From contig JADDPY010000544.1 in assembly GCA_016781635.1 (NCBI GenBank), positions 1 through 10,639 of the forward strand: DNA of 10,639 bases, given 5' to 3'. Both the position numbers and the translations under genes were made by a program. Below the pieces are notes generated by a model that saw only the letters and a program-made list of their open reading frames with translations, was not told the origin of the DNA and did no database searches. Origin of the DNA: Rubrobacter sp. (GTDB taxonomy: Bacteria > Actinomycetota > Rubrobacteria > Rubrobacterales > Rubrobacteraceae). Shown piece after piece: positions 1-5,784 of this stretch. The stretch's first letter is position 1; each line of letters begins with the position of its first letter.

Positions 1-301
1 TCGGATCCGGCCGTTCGAAACTAGAATACTGACCTCCCCACCCGGCAGCTCGAGCTCCTGGCGCCATTGATGCTCGGCGACGCGCCAGATCTTGCACCGC
101 CACCCAAATGCCGAATCGGGTTCCGGGTGCCAGATCTGGTCTGGTGCGTCCCCGAAGCGGCGGCGGCCGGACTCGCTTCTGGCGTACCTTTCACGCACGG
201 CTTCGATCTTGACCATCGCCCCGGTAGACGAGTGACGAACGTACGGTCTCGTACCGTTCCGGTGCTGTGCTCATCAGATGTAATACGTCTGCGGCTCTCA
301 A
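1..301 (-). pseudogene. Partial, apparently frameshifted gene of unknown function
   Basis: Two overlapping minus-strand frames look like parts of one protein. The first runs from a TTG at 301 to a TGA at 191-193. It has a GAGGG ribosome site at 308-312, six bases before the TTG, and encodes 36 residues including ERYETVRSSLVYRGDG. The second is open from an ATG at 214-216 to the left edge (72 codons, no stop). It begins MVKIEAVRERYARSESGRRR and later contains HPEPDSAFGWR and ELPGGEVSILVSNGR. Skipping one base, or restoring two, near 212-217 would join RGD(G) to VKIEAVRERY. The joined product resembles what I remember of actinobacterial proteins starting ERYxxVRxxLxYRGDG, possibly LolA-like lipoprotein-sorting proteins, but that is memory, not a search. 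The C-terminus lies outside the window. Alternatives are a sequencing error or a single gene starting at 216. Function is unknown. Confidence 0.5.
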
Positions 302-354
302 GATCCTCCCTCGTTAGCTTCTAGTTTCTGCACGGCTACTTATAACGAGCAGGG

Positions 355-759
355 TCAGGCTTTATAGGCGTGGTTCTCGAACCAGGCTGCGATCTCCTCC
401 GTCTGCAGCTCCCCGAGGGCGACGTTCACCGCAAAATCTTCGAGATCCTTCTGCTCCGCCTCAAACTCGTAGCCGAAGGTAGATAGGAGGTACAGCGCGG
501 AGGCCGTTCCGGTACGCTTGTTGCCGTCCACAAAAGGAGGACGTCTTATAATCGACTCCATCAAGGCTGCGGCTTTTTGGAAGGGCGAGACGAAATGTTC
601 GTGCCTAAACGAGGCCTGCCATGGCCATGCGATAGCGGCAAAGAGGGTACCTTCATCGCGTACGCCTTCAAAACCTCCGTACCGATCGATCGAGACCGTG
701 TGGAAAAACAGGATTTCCGGTAGGCCTGGCTTATTGCCGGCAGAGAGCGGCGTGCTCAA
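355..759 (-). CDS. doc: Doc/Fic-family toxin with altered active-site motif
   Basis: This is the toxin half of a two-gene toxin-antitoxin pair. Doc proteins are small Fic-fold enzymes; phage P1 Doc phosphorylates EF-Tu and stops translation. The 134 residues match the usual Doc length. The N-terminal region has the family pattern (IDRYGGFEGVRDEGTLFAAI), followed by PPFVDGNKRTGTASALYLL, the Fic/Doc catalytic helix, at about residues 74-92. The family motif is HxFxD(A/G)NKR; here the His position is Pro (codon CCT), while Phe, Asp, Asn, Lys and Arg are kept. Loss of this His should abolish or strongly reduce transfer activity, so the toxin may be inactive. The start is a TTG at 757-759, the only usable start after the antitoxin stop codon, in the same frame and 18 bases downstream; an AAGGG about 12 bases before it is a weak ribosome site. 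Translation probably depends on coupling to the antitoxin. Confidence 0.85.
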   Translation of the reverse strand: MSTPLSAGNKPGLPEILFFHTVSIDRYGGFEGVRDEGTLFAAIAWPWQASFRHEHFVSPFQKAAALMESIIRRPPFVDGNKRTGTASALYLLSTFGYEFEAEQKDLEDFAVNVALGELQTEEIAAWFENHAYKA

Positions 760-777
760 GGCTTGTAAGGACCCTTG

Positions 778-1011
778 TTAACGTTGGGCGAGGTTGCGCA
801 TAGCCTCGTCGTACTTCTTCGTGAACCGTTGCATGAACTCCACGGCGCCTGGTGCGGGTCTGGGTACTGAGGGTTCTACCCGCAGAATGTTACCCTCGGA
901 GGACATTATTACGTCTTGCCCGACCTCCAAACTCATCTCCTTCAGCATCTCCGGCGGGATAGGCAGCATCACCGACCCACCAACCTTCCTCAACGTTCGC
1001 CGCGTTTGCAT
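778..1011 (-). CDS. AbrB/MazE-type antitoxin of the Doc pair
   Basis: This 77-residue protein begins MQTRRTLRKVGGSVMLPIPP. Residues 1-50 look like an AbrB/SpoVT swapped-hairpin DNA-binding domain, with the RKVGGSVMLPIPPEML strand-loop-helix and a VGQDVIM turn. The tail (about 51-77, FMQRFTKKYDEAMRNLAQR) is a charged helix of the F-x3-Y-x3-M-x2-LA type seen in Doc antitoxins, where such a segment binds the toxin. The ATG at 1009-1011 is preferred because GGGAGG at 1021-1026 (minus strand) lies nine bases before it. The frame stays open to 1161, but that extension would run over the radA promoter and start. Antitoxins of this kind usually repress their own operon, but I saw no clear operator repeat. 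The toxin follows 18 bases downstream. Confidence 0.85.
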   Translation of the reverse strand: MQTRRTLRKVGGSVMLPIPPEMLKEMSLEVGQDVIMSSEGNILRVEPSVPRPAPGAVEFMQRFTKKYDEAMRNLAQR

Positions 1012-1041
1012 GAGCCCGTTCCTCCCGTCGCAGTAAAACGA

Positions 1042-1047
1042 AGTATA
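1042..1047 (-). promoter_or_regulatory. Candidate -10 box of the toxin-antitoxin operon
   Basis: The minus strand reads TATACT, five of six matches to TATAAT. It lies 30 bases before the antitoxin ATG and about 15 bases before its GGGAGG ribosome site, which would give a leader of roughly 24 bases. There is no good -35 box at the expected distance, so the call rests mainly on position. Confidence 0.45.
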
Positions 1048-1107
1048 ACTCCTTCTTGCTGAGACACGGCTGTGGGTAGGAGCGGCTGTAAATCTACACT
1101 TGTCCCG

Positions 1108-1113
1108 TACAAT
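1108..1113 (+). promoter_or_regulatory. Candidate -10 box for radA; leaderless layout
   Basis: TACAAT, five of six matches to TATAAT, ends six bases before the radA ATG at 1120. A start site seven bases after this box falls on the A of that ATG. No Shine-Dalgarno sequence precedes the ATG, which fits a leaderless mRNA, common in Actinobacteria. The -35 region (around 1085-1091, GCTGTAA) is a poor match. Confidence 0.5.
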
Positions 1114-1119
1114 CAATTT

Positions 1120-2538
1120 ATGGCCACGAAAAGCGTATTTACCTGCTCGAACTGCGGTCATCAGGAGCCGAAGTGGCTGGGGCGGTGTCCGGAGTGCGGG
1201 GAGTGGAGTACCCTCGTCGAGGAGACGCGGGAGGACAAGAAGGTTGTGGGGTTCGCGGCCAGGGCGGCAAACGCGAAGGTGCCTGGCAGGAAGGCCGCGG
1301 GTGCGACGCTGGCGCTCAACGAGGTTCGGGCGGAGCGCGAGGGCGACAGGGTTTCCACCGGGGTCGGGGAGTTGGATCGGGTGCTAGGCGGGGGGATCGT
1401 GCCGGGCTCGCTCGTCCTCGTCGGGGGGGAGCCGGGGGTCGGGAAGAGTACGCTCCTGTTGCAGGTCATGGGGCATCTTGGTGAAGGGTGCTTGATGGTC
1501 TCGGGGGAGGAGTCTCCCCGGCAGGTGGCGTTGAGCGCGCGGCGGCTCGGGGTTGGGGATGCCGGGTTCCGCGTGCTGTCGGAGACGGACGTGGACGTGA
1601 TCGAGGCGACGATCCTGGAGGAGCGGCCAAGGGTAGTGGTCGTAGATTCCATTCAGACGCTTTACTCGCCGGAGCTTACGGGGGCGCCTGGGGGCGTTGG
1701 GCAGGTTCGGGAGACCGCGGCGAGGCTGATGCGGCTGGCAAAGGCCGAAGGGATTACGGTTATCCTCGTCGGGCACGTCACCAAAGAGGGCTCCATCGCG
1801 GGGCCGCGCGTGCTGGAGCACATGGTGGACACCGTCCTCCAATTCGAAGGGGATCGCTACCAGGCGTTCCGTATCTTGCGGGCGTTGAAGAACCGGTTCG
1901 GCTCGACGAACGAGGTCGGGGTTTTCGAGATGACGGGTGGAGGGATGATCGAGGTCGAGGATCCGTCGGCGTTCTTTTTGAGCACGCGCGAGGGTGGGGT
2001 GCCGCCCGGGGTGGTGACCGTGTGTCTTCTGGAAGGGACGCGGCCGATGCTCGTGGAGATAGAGAGCCTCGTGGTACCGAGCCCGCTTGCGGTGCCCCGG
2101 CGCGTTGCAAACGGGTTCGACACAGGGCGGGTGAACATGCTGTGCGCCGTACTTTCGCGGAGGGCGGGGCTCGTTCTCGGGGATCAGGACGTGTATGTGA
2201 ACGTCACGGGCGGGGTCCGGGTGGAGGAGCCGGCGGCGGACCTCGGGGTAGCGCTCGCGATAGCCTCTGCGCTCAGGGACCGGCCGGTGGAGGTGGGGGC
2301 CGCGTGTTTCGGGGAGGTGGGGCTGACTGGAGACGTTCGCTTCGTCTCCGGCGGGCCGCGCCGCGTCGCCGAGCTTCGCAAGCTCGGGTTCGGGCGTATA
2401 ATAAGTCCAGAAGGTGCGTCCGAAGGTTCGAGAGCAGGCGCTCGAAACGGCGCGCCGAACGGTCGGACGAGAAGGAAGGAAGCTTCGTTGTTGGAGGTCA
2501 AGACGCTCGAGGAGGCCGTGGGGGCGGCGTTAAGTTGA
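1120..2538 (+). CDS. radA: DNA repair protein RadA (Sms)
   Basis: RadA is a RecA-related ATPase and helicase-like protein that extends and processes recombination intermediates during repair. The 472 residues show the full family plan. An N-terminal zinc finger has Cys 9, 12, 23 and 26 (CSNC and CPEC). A RecA-like core has the Walker A loop GEPGVGKST (103-111), the Walker B strand RVVVVDS ending at D176, and the RadA-specific KNRFG motif (257-261). A C-terminal Lon-like domain covers about 290-470 (VRVEEPAADLGVALAIASAL, then GEVGLTGDVR). A short polar linker at about 434-456, rich in Arg, Gly, Ala and Asn, seems longer than in the E. coli protein. The ATG at 1120 was chosen over an in-frame GTG at 1072 because MATKSVFTC begins directly at the zinc finger as in homologues. 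The stop codon overlaps the disA start by four bases. Confidence 0.97.
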   Translation: MATKSVFTCSNCGHQEPKWLGRCPECGEWSTLVEETREDKKVVGFAARAANAKVPGRKAAGATLALNEVRAEREGDRVSTGVGELDRVLGGGIVPGSLVLVGGEPGVGKSTLLLQVMGHLGEGCLMVSGEESPRQVALSARRLGVGDAGFRVLSETDVDVIEATILEERPRVVVVDSIQTLYSPELTGAPGGVGQVRETAARLMRLAKAEGITVILVGHVTKEGSIAGPRVLEHMVDTVLQFEGDRYQAFRILRALKNRFGSTNEVGVFEMTGGGMIEVEDPSAFFLSTREGGVPPGVVTVCLLEGTRPMLVEIESLVVPSPLAVPRRVANGFDTGRVNMLCAVLSRRAGLVLGDQDVYVNVTGGVRVEEPAADLGVALAIASALRDRPVEVGAACFGEVGLTGDVRFVSGGPRRVAELRKLGFGRIISPEGASEGSRAGARNGAPNGRTRRKEASLLEVKTLEEAVGAALS

Positions 2539-3617
2539 GTCCCCGTCGGGACTTAACCGTGGAACTCCGCAAAGCCCTCGCGCTCGTGGCACCGGGGACG
2601 CCGCTTCGTGATGCCATAGATAACATCATCAGGGCGCACAACGGGGCCCTGATCGTCGTCGCCAACCCGCAGAAGCTGGAGAAGCAGGGTTTGATCTCCG
2701 GCGGTATGAAGATAGACCTCGAGTTCACGCCGATGCGGCTCTACGAGTTGGCGAAGATGGACGGGGCGATCGTAGTTTCGCCGGACGTATCCGTAATTCA
2801 CTACGCAAACGTCCTTTTGAACCCCGACTCCTCGCTCAACTCTGACGAGACGGGCACCCGCCACATAGCGGGCCACCGTGCGGCACGGCAGACTGGTAAC
2901 CTCGTCGTGGTCGTCTCGGAGCGGCGTCGGGTCGTCAGCTTGTACCGCGGGAATGTCGGCCCGCACGTTCTGGAGGACATAAGCATCGTTCTCAGCAAGG
3001 CGAATAGCGCTCTTGCGACCCTCGAGAAGTTTACGAGGAGGTTGCGGGAAGAGGCGCGGTTGTTGACGTTGCACGAGTACGATGGGGTGGTGACCTTGCG
3101 GGAGGTGGTAAGCGCCGTGAGCACCTTCGAGTACTCCGTGCGGATAGCCGAGGAGATCGAGGCTTACGTCAGAGAGCTTGGGAGGGAGGGGAGGCTTATC
3201 GAGATGCAACTTGAGCAAGCCTTCCACAACGTCCCCGAGCAGTACGATGCGCTCATCCGTGACTACTGTGCCGAGGGGACCGATTACAGGGACGTCCGTG
3301 AGCGATTGCGCGAGCTCTCGACCGAGAAACTCTCGGACCCGATGGAGATCACGCAGGTTCTCGGATATGGGGCGGTCGAGCAGGCGGAGGATTTCCTGCT
3401 CAAGCCGCGCGGCTACCGGCAACTCGTGAGGGTTCCGCGATTGCCGGGTCGAGTCGCCGAGAAGCTTATAGCGGAGTTCGGCTCGCTCAAAGAGCTTCTG
3501 GAGGCGACGGAGGAGGATCTCGATGACGTGGAGGGTGTGGGCCAGGCCCGGGCACGCGCCATCCGGCGCGGGCTAAAGCGGCAACGAAGCTTGGAAAGCT
3601 CTGGGGAGGTACTTTAG
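2535..3617 (+). CDS. disA: DNA integrity scanning protein DisA, diadenylate cyclase
   Basis: DisA makes cyclic di-AMP from two ATP and scans DNA; branched DNA represses its activity in Bacillus. The 360 residues equal the B. subtilis length. The order is an N-terminal DAC cyclase domain (about 10-145) with DGA at 76-78 and GTRH at 107-110, a helical spine (about 150-285), and a C-terminal helix-hairpin-helix DNA-binding domain (about 298-345, VPRLPGRVAEKLIAEFG and VEGVGQARARAI). One departure stands out: the usual RHRTAER segment reads RHIAGHR, so the RHR nucleotide-binding motif is incomplete. The start is TTG at 2535, overlapping the radA TGA as TTGA, which suggests translational coupling; it gives the family length, whereas a GTG at 2559 would trim the N-terminus. 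The frame is open far upstream inside radA, but that part is not DisA-like. In Bacillus, RadA interacts with DisA and regulates it, which fits the pairing. Confidence 0.95.
   Translation: MSPRRDLTVELRKALALVAPGTPLRDAIDNIIRAHNGALIVVANPQKLEKQGLISGGMKIDLEFTPMRLYELAKMDGAIVVSPDVSVIHYANVLLNPDSSLNSDETGTRHIAGHRAARQTGNLVVVVSERRRVVSLYRGNVGPHVLEDISIVLSKANSALATLEKFTRRLREEARLLTLHEYDGVVTLREVVSAVSTFEYSVRIAEEIEAYVRELGREGRLIEMQLEQAFHNVPEQYDALIRDYCAEGTDYRDVRERLRELSTEKLSDPMEITQVLGYGAVEQAEDFLLKPRGYRQLVRVPRLPGRVAEKLIAEFGSLKELLEATEEDLDDVEGVGQARARAIRRGLKRQRSLESSGEVL
3603..3610 (+). promoter_or_regulatory. Strong ribosome binding site of carD inside the disA 3' end
   Basis: GGGGAGGT lies within the last codons of disA; the GGAGG core ends nine bases before the carD ATG at 3619. 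It fixes the carD start at 3619 rather than at the second in-frame ATG at 3655, which has no such site. Confidence 0.7.
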
Positions 3618-3618
3618 G

Positions 3619-4176
3619 ATGGCCGCGGAGGCTACGAACAACACCGGTAATGAGATGAGCAACGAAGAGGTTCCTCGCACGACGTTTGCCGAGGGCGACA
3701 GGGTCGTGTACCCGAACCATGGAGCAGGGTGCATCTCCGGGGTGGAGGAGAAGACCATCCTCGGTGAGGTCAGGCGTTATTACGTCGTGTACCTGCCGGA
3801 TTCGGAGCTCACCGTCAGCATCCCCGCCGAGGGGGACACGGGCTTGAGGGCCTGCGCGGACGATGAGAGCGTCGAGGAGGCACTCGCCGCGCTCGGGGAC
3901 GAGGTCACGGAGATGCCCCCCAACTGGAACCACAGGCTCAAGCATAACCAGGGCAAGATCAAGAGCGGCGAGATCTACCAGGTTGCAGAGGTGGTCCGCA
4001 ACCTTTCCCGGTTCAACTCGGCCAACGGCCTCTCGACCGGCGAACGCACGATGCTGATGAAGGCCCGCCAGATTCTCGCCTCCGAGGTGGCCCTGGTGCG
4101 CAACGTCGAGGCGAGCGAGGCCGGGAAGCTTCTCGACAACGCGCTGAAAGAAGGCGCCGGGGGCGACGGCCAATAG
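3619..4176 (+). CDS. carD: CarD, RNA polymerase-binding transcription regulator
   Basis: CarD binds the RNA polymerase beta subunit and stabilises open promoter complexes; in mycobacteria it is essential and affects rRNA synthesis and stress responses. The 185 residues contain an N-terminal Tudor-like polymerase-interaction domain (about 22-75, FAEGDRVVYPNHGAGCISGV and the RRYYVVYL strand) and a C-terminal helical domain (about 82-170) with PPNWNHRLKHNQGKIKSG, AEVVRNL, and GLSTGERTMLMKARQIL. W103 aligns with mycobacterial W85, the residue that wedges into the upstream edge of the bubble. The first 20 residues form a polar extension not seen in the M. tuberculosis protein, and the C-terminus ends in a Gly-rich tail. 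The gene starts one base after disA. Its place next to disA and ispD resembles the mycobacterial neighbourhood. Confidence 0.95.
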   Translation: MAAEATNNTGNEMSNEEVPRTTFAEGDRVVYPNHGAGCISGVEEKTILGEVRRYYVVYLPDSELTVSIPAEGDTGLRACADDESVEEALAALGDEVTEMPPNWNHRLKHNQGKIKSGEIYQVAEVVRNLSRFNSANGLSTGERTMLMKARQILASEVALVRNVEASEAGKLLDNALKEGAGGDGQ

Positions 4177-4208
4177 TCCGGAGAATACCTAAACGTAAGG
4201 CCACCGCC

Positions 4209-4913
4209 GTGCCGGTCGTGGCGCTCGTGCTCGCCGGCGGGTCCGGCACCCGGATGGGTCGGCCCAAGCAATTTCTGGACCTCCTGGGCCTCCCCGCTCT
4301 CTTGCACTGCCTGCGCGCCTTCGAGGAGTGCCCGGAGGTCGCAAGGGTCTACGCCGTTGGAGATGGTGCACGGGTCAAGGAGTTGGCCGGGGAGGCGGGC
4401 TTCTCCAAATACGTCGGCTGCGCCCTGCCGGGCGAGGCCCGCTCGTTCTCGACGAAGAACGGCCTGGATCTCCTCTCCCACGAGCCGCCCGAGACGATCG
4501 TCCTCGTCCACGACGGTTCCCGATGCCTCCTTACCCCGGAGCTTATCGGGCGCGTCGTGGAGGCTGCGCTCGCGGACAGAACCGACGGGGTAGTGCCGGC
4601 CGTACCCGTTTCGGACACCATAAAGGTTGCCGAGGACGGGGCCGTGAAGGAGACCCTAGACCGATCGAAGCTTCACGCTGTACAAACCCCACAGGCCTTC
4701 CCTTTGAGGGTACTGCGCGAGGTATATGGCGGATCCGAAGAGTCGTTGCGTGTAGCCACGGACGACGCCTCCCTCGTCGAGGCTTCGGGCGGGCGCGTCG
4801 TCGTGGTCCCCGGCGAGAAGACCAACATCAAGTTGACCGAGCCCGCCGACCTGATCTTCGCCGAGGCGATCCTCGGTGCCCGTCTCGGGCCACGGCACGA
4901 GGTTCGAAACTGA
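4209..4913 (+). CDS. ispD: 2-C-methyl-D-erythritol 4-phosphate cytidylyltransferase IspD
   Basis: IspD joins CTP and 2-C-methyl-D-erythritol 4-phosphate to give CDP-ME, the third step of the MEP isoprenoid pathway, in the cytoplasm. The 234 residues match the family length. Visible motifs are LAGGSGTRMGRPKQF (8-22) with R15 and K20 of the CTP site, GEARSFSTKNGL (75-86), VHDGSR (100-105), VSDTIK (134-139), AVQTPQAF (157-164) and NIKLTEPADL (206-215) with K208. The family's VHDAARP is VHDGSRC here, keeping Asp and Arg. The start is GTG at 4209, with AAGG at 4197-4200 upstream. The 32-base gap after carD is the largest within the operon; I see no clear promoter in it. IspE, which acts between IspD and IspF, is not in the window. 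Confidence 0.95.
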   Translation: MPVVALVLAGGSGTRMGRPKQFLDLLGLPALLHCLRAFEECPEVARVYAVGDGARVKELAGEAGFSKYVGCALPGEARSFSTKNGLDLLSHEPPETIVLVHDGSRCLLTPELIGRVVEAALADRTDGVVPAVPVSDTIKVAEDGAVKETLDRSKLHAVQTPQAFPLRVLREVYGGSEESLRVATDDASLVEASGGRVVVVPGEKTNIKLTEPADLIFAEAILGARLGPRHEVRN

Positions 4914-4921
4914 GCTTCCGC

Positions 4922-5404
4922 GTGGGCCTTGGAGTGGACGTGCACGCCTTCTCGGAGGCTGGGGTAGGGCGCAAGCTCATGCTCGGTGGGGTGGAGATCC
5001 CGTACGAGAGAGGGCTCGTGGGGCATTCGGATGCCGACGTCCTCGCCCACGCCGTCACCGACGCCCTGCTAGGGGCCGCGGGCCTCGAAGACATCGGCCA
5101 CTACTTCCCGGACACCGATGAGAGGTTCAAGGATGCCGACTCCATCCGGCTGCTCGGGGAGGTCCGGGCGATCGTCGGGGACGGGTGGGAGGTAGCGAAC
5201 GTCGACGCGGTTGTGGTCTGCGAACGCCCGAAAATACGCGACCATCGCACCGAAATGCGCGAGAACCTCGCCGCAGCTCTGGGTGTCGAGCCCGGGCGGA
5301 TCGGGGTGCGTGGTACCACCTCCGAGAAGCTCGGCTTCACGGGCCGCGGCGAGGGGATAGCCGCTCAGGCCGTCTGCCTCCTGGAGAGCCGCGAAGGTGA
5401 TTGA
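4922..5404 (+). CDS. ispF: 2-C-methyl-D-erythritol 2,4-cyclodiphosphate synthase IspF
   Basis: IspF cyclises CDP-ME 2-phosphate to MEcPP with release of CMP, using a metal at the interface of a homotrimer. From the GTG at 4922 the product is 160 residues (E. coli 159). The metal site is visible as DVH near the N-terminus, with the third histidine in GHSDADVLAHAVTDALLGA. Also present are DIGHYFPDTD, the ANVDAVVVCERPKI strand and RGTTSEKLGFTGRGEGIAAQ, which carries the CDP-binding TTSE segment. The true start may be a CTG at 4910: it overlaps the ispD TGA as CTGA, has GAGG (4899-4902) seven bases before it, and would add MSFR, completing the first strand. The GTG at 4922 has no well-placed ribosome site. 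I give GTG as the conservative boundary. The last four bases overlap an in-frame TTG before the cupin gene. Confidence 0.93.
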   Translation: MGLGVDVHAFSEAGVGRKLMLGGVEIPYERGLVGHSDADVLAHAVTDALLGAAGLEDIGHYFPDTDERFKDADSIRLLGEVRAIVGDGWEVANVDAVVVCERPKIRDHRTEMRENLAAALGVEPGRIGVRGTTSEKLGFTGRGEGIAAQAVCLLESREGD

Positions 5405-5409
5405 GGGGG
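5403..5409 (+). promoter_or_regulatory. Ribosome binding site of the cupin gene, overlapping the ispF stop
   Basis: GAGGGGG shares bases with the ispF TGA (5402-5404) and lies six bases before a GTG at 5416. This makes GTG 5416 a better start for the cupin gene than the TTG at 5401. Confidence 0.65.
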
Positions 5410-5415
5410 CTTAGC

Positions 5416-5775
5416 GTGGCGGAGAAGGTCAACCTGGAGGAGAAGTTCTCGCTGTTCGGCGAGCACTGGCGCCCGAAGGTCGTCGGCGAGCTTAACGGGC
5501 AGGAGGTCAAGCTCGTCAAGCTTTTAGGTCCTTTTACCTGGCACCATCACGAGGACGCGGACGAGCTGTTCCTCGTCGTAAAGGGGCGTTTTCGGATGGA
5601 GTTTCGGGAGCGGCAGGTGTGGCTCGAGGAGGGTGAGCTTATGGTCGTGCCGCGTGGCGTCGAGCACAGGCCAGTCGCCGATGAGGAGGCACACGTGCTG
5701 CTGTTCGAGCCTTCCGGCACGCTCAACACCGGCAACGTGCGGAACGAGTTGACGGCGCCGGAGGCACAGGTTTAA
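5416..5775 (+). CDS. Small single-domain cupin protein, function unknown
   Basis: This 119-residue protein has one double-stranded beta-helix cupin domain. The first conserved cupin motif is FTWHHHEDADELFLVVKG (about 41-58), providing two His and one Glu as metal ligands; the second is GELMVVPRGVEHRPV (about 73-87), providing the last His. Proteins of this style (ELFLVVKGRxRMEF, VPRGVEHRP) are often annotated as mannose-6-phosphate isomerase-like cupins, but the substrate is not known and an isomerase role should not be assumed. There is no signal peptide or membrane segment. The GTG at 5416 was chosen because of the GAGGGGG site six bases before it. The gene sits in the operon between ispF and gltX, where neither Mycobacterium nor Bacillus has a cupin gene. 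Confidence 0.88.
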   Translation: MAEKVNLEEKFSLFGEHWRPKVVGELNGQEVKLVKLLGPFTWHHHEDADELFLVVKGRFRMEFRERQVWLEEGELMVVPRGVEHRPVADEEAHVLLFEPSGTLNTGNVRNELTAPEAQV

Positions 5776-5784
5776 CGCTCCGAG

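Noticed and set aside
67..324. 85-residue plus-strand reading frame near the left edge
   Set aside because: Its composition is not protein-like, it lacks a ribosome site, and the minus strand of the same stretch carries a more convincing, frameshifted gene.
1012..1161. N-terminal extension of the antitoxin to 127 residues
   Set aside because: It would cover the radA promoter and the first radA codons; the ATG at 1011 has a good ribosome site and fits the domain boundary.
1488..2534. Long open frame inside radA continuous with disA, giving a 709-residue fusion
   Set aside because: The upstream 350 residues are Gly/Arg-rich shadow translation of radA; the DisA part starts at family length with the TTG at 2535.
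2856..2883. Double frameshift as the cause of the altered DisA motif
   Set aside because: Neither alternative frame restores RHRTAER, and the spacing to flanking conserved residues is unchanged, so substitution is more likely.
4328..4909. Long frame inside ispD continuous with ispF
   Set aside because: The upstream part is a high-GC shadow of ispD and bears no resemblance to IspF.
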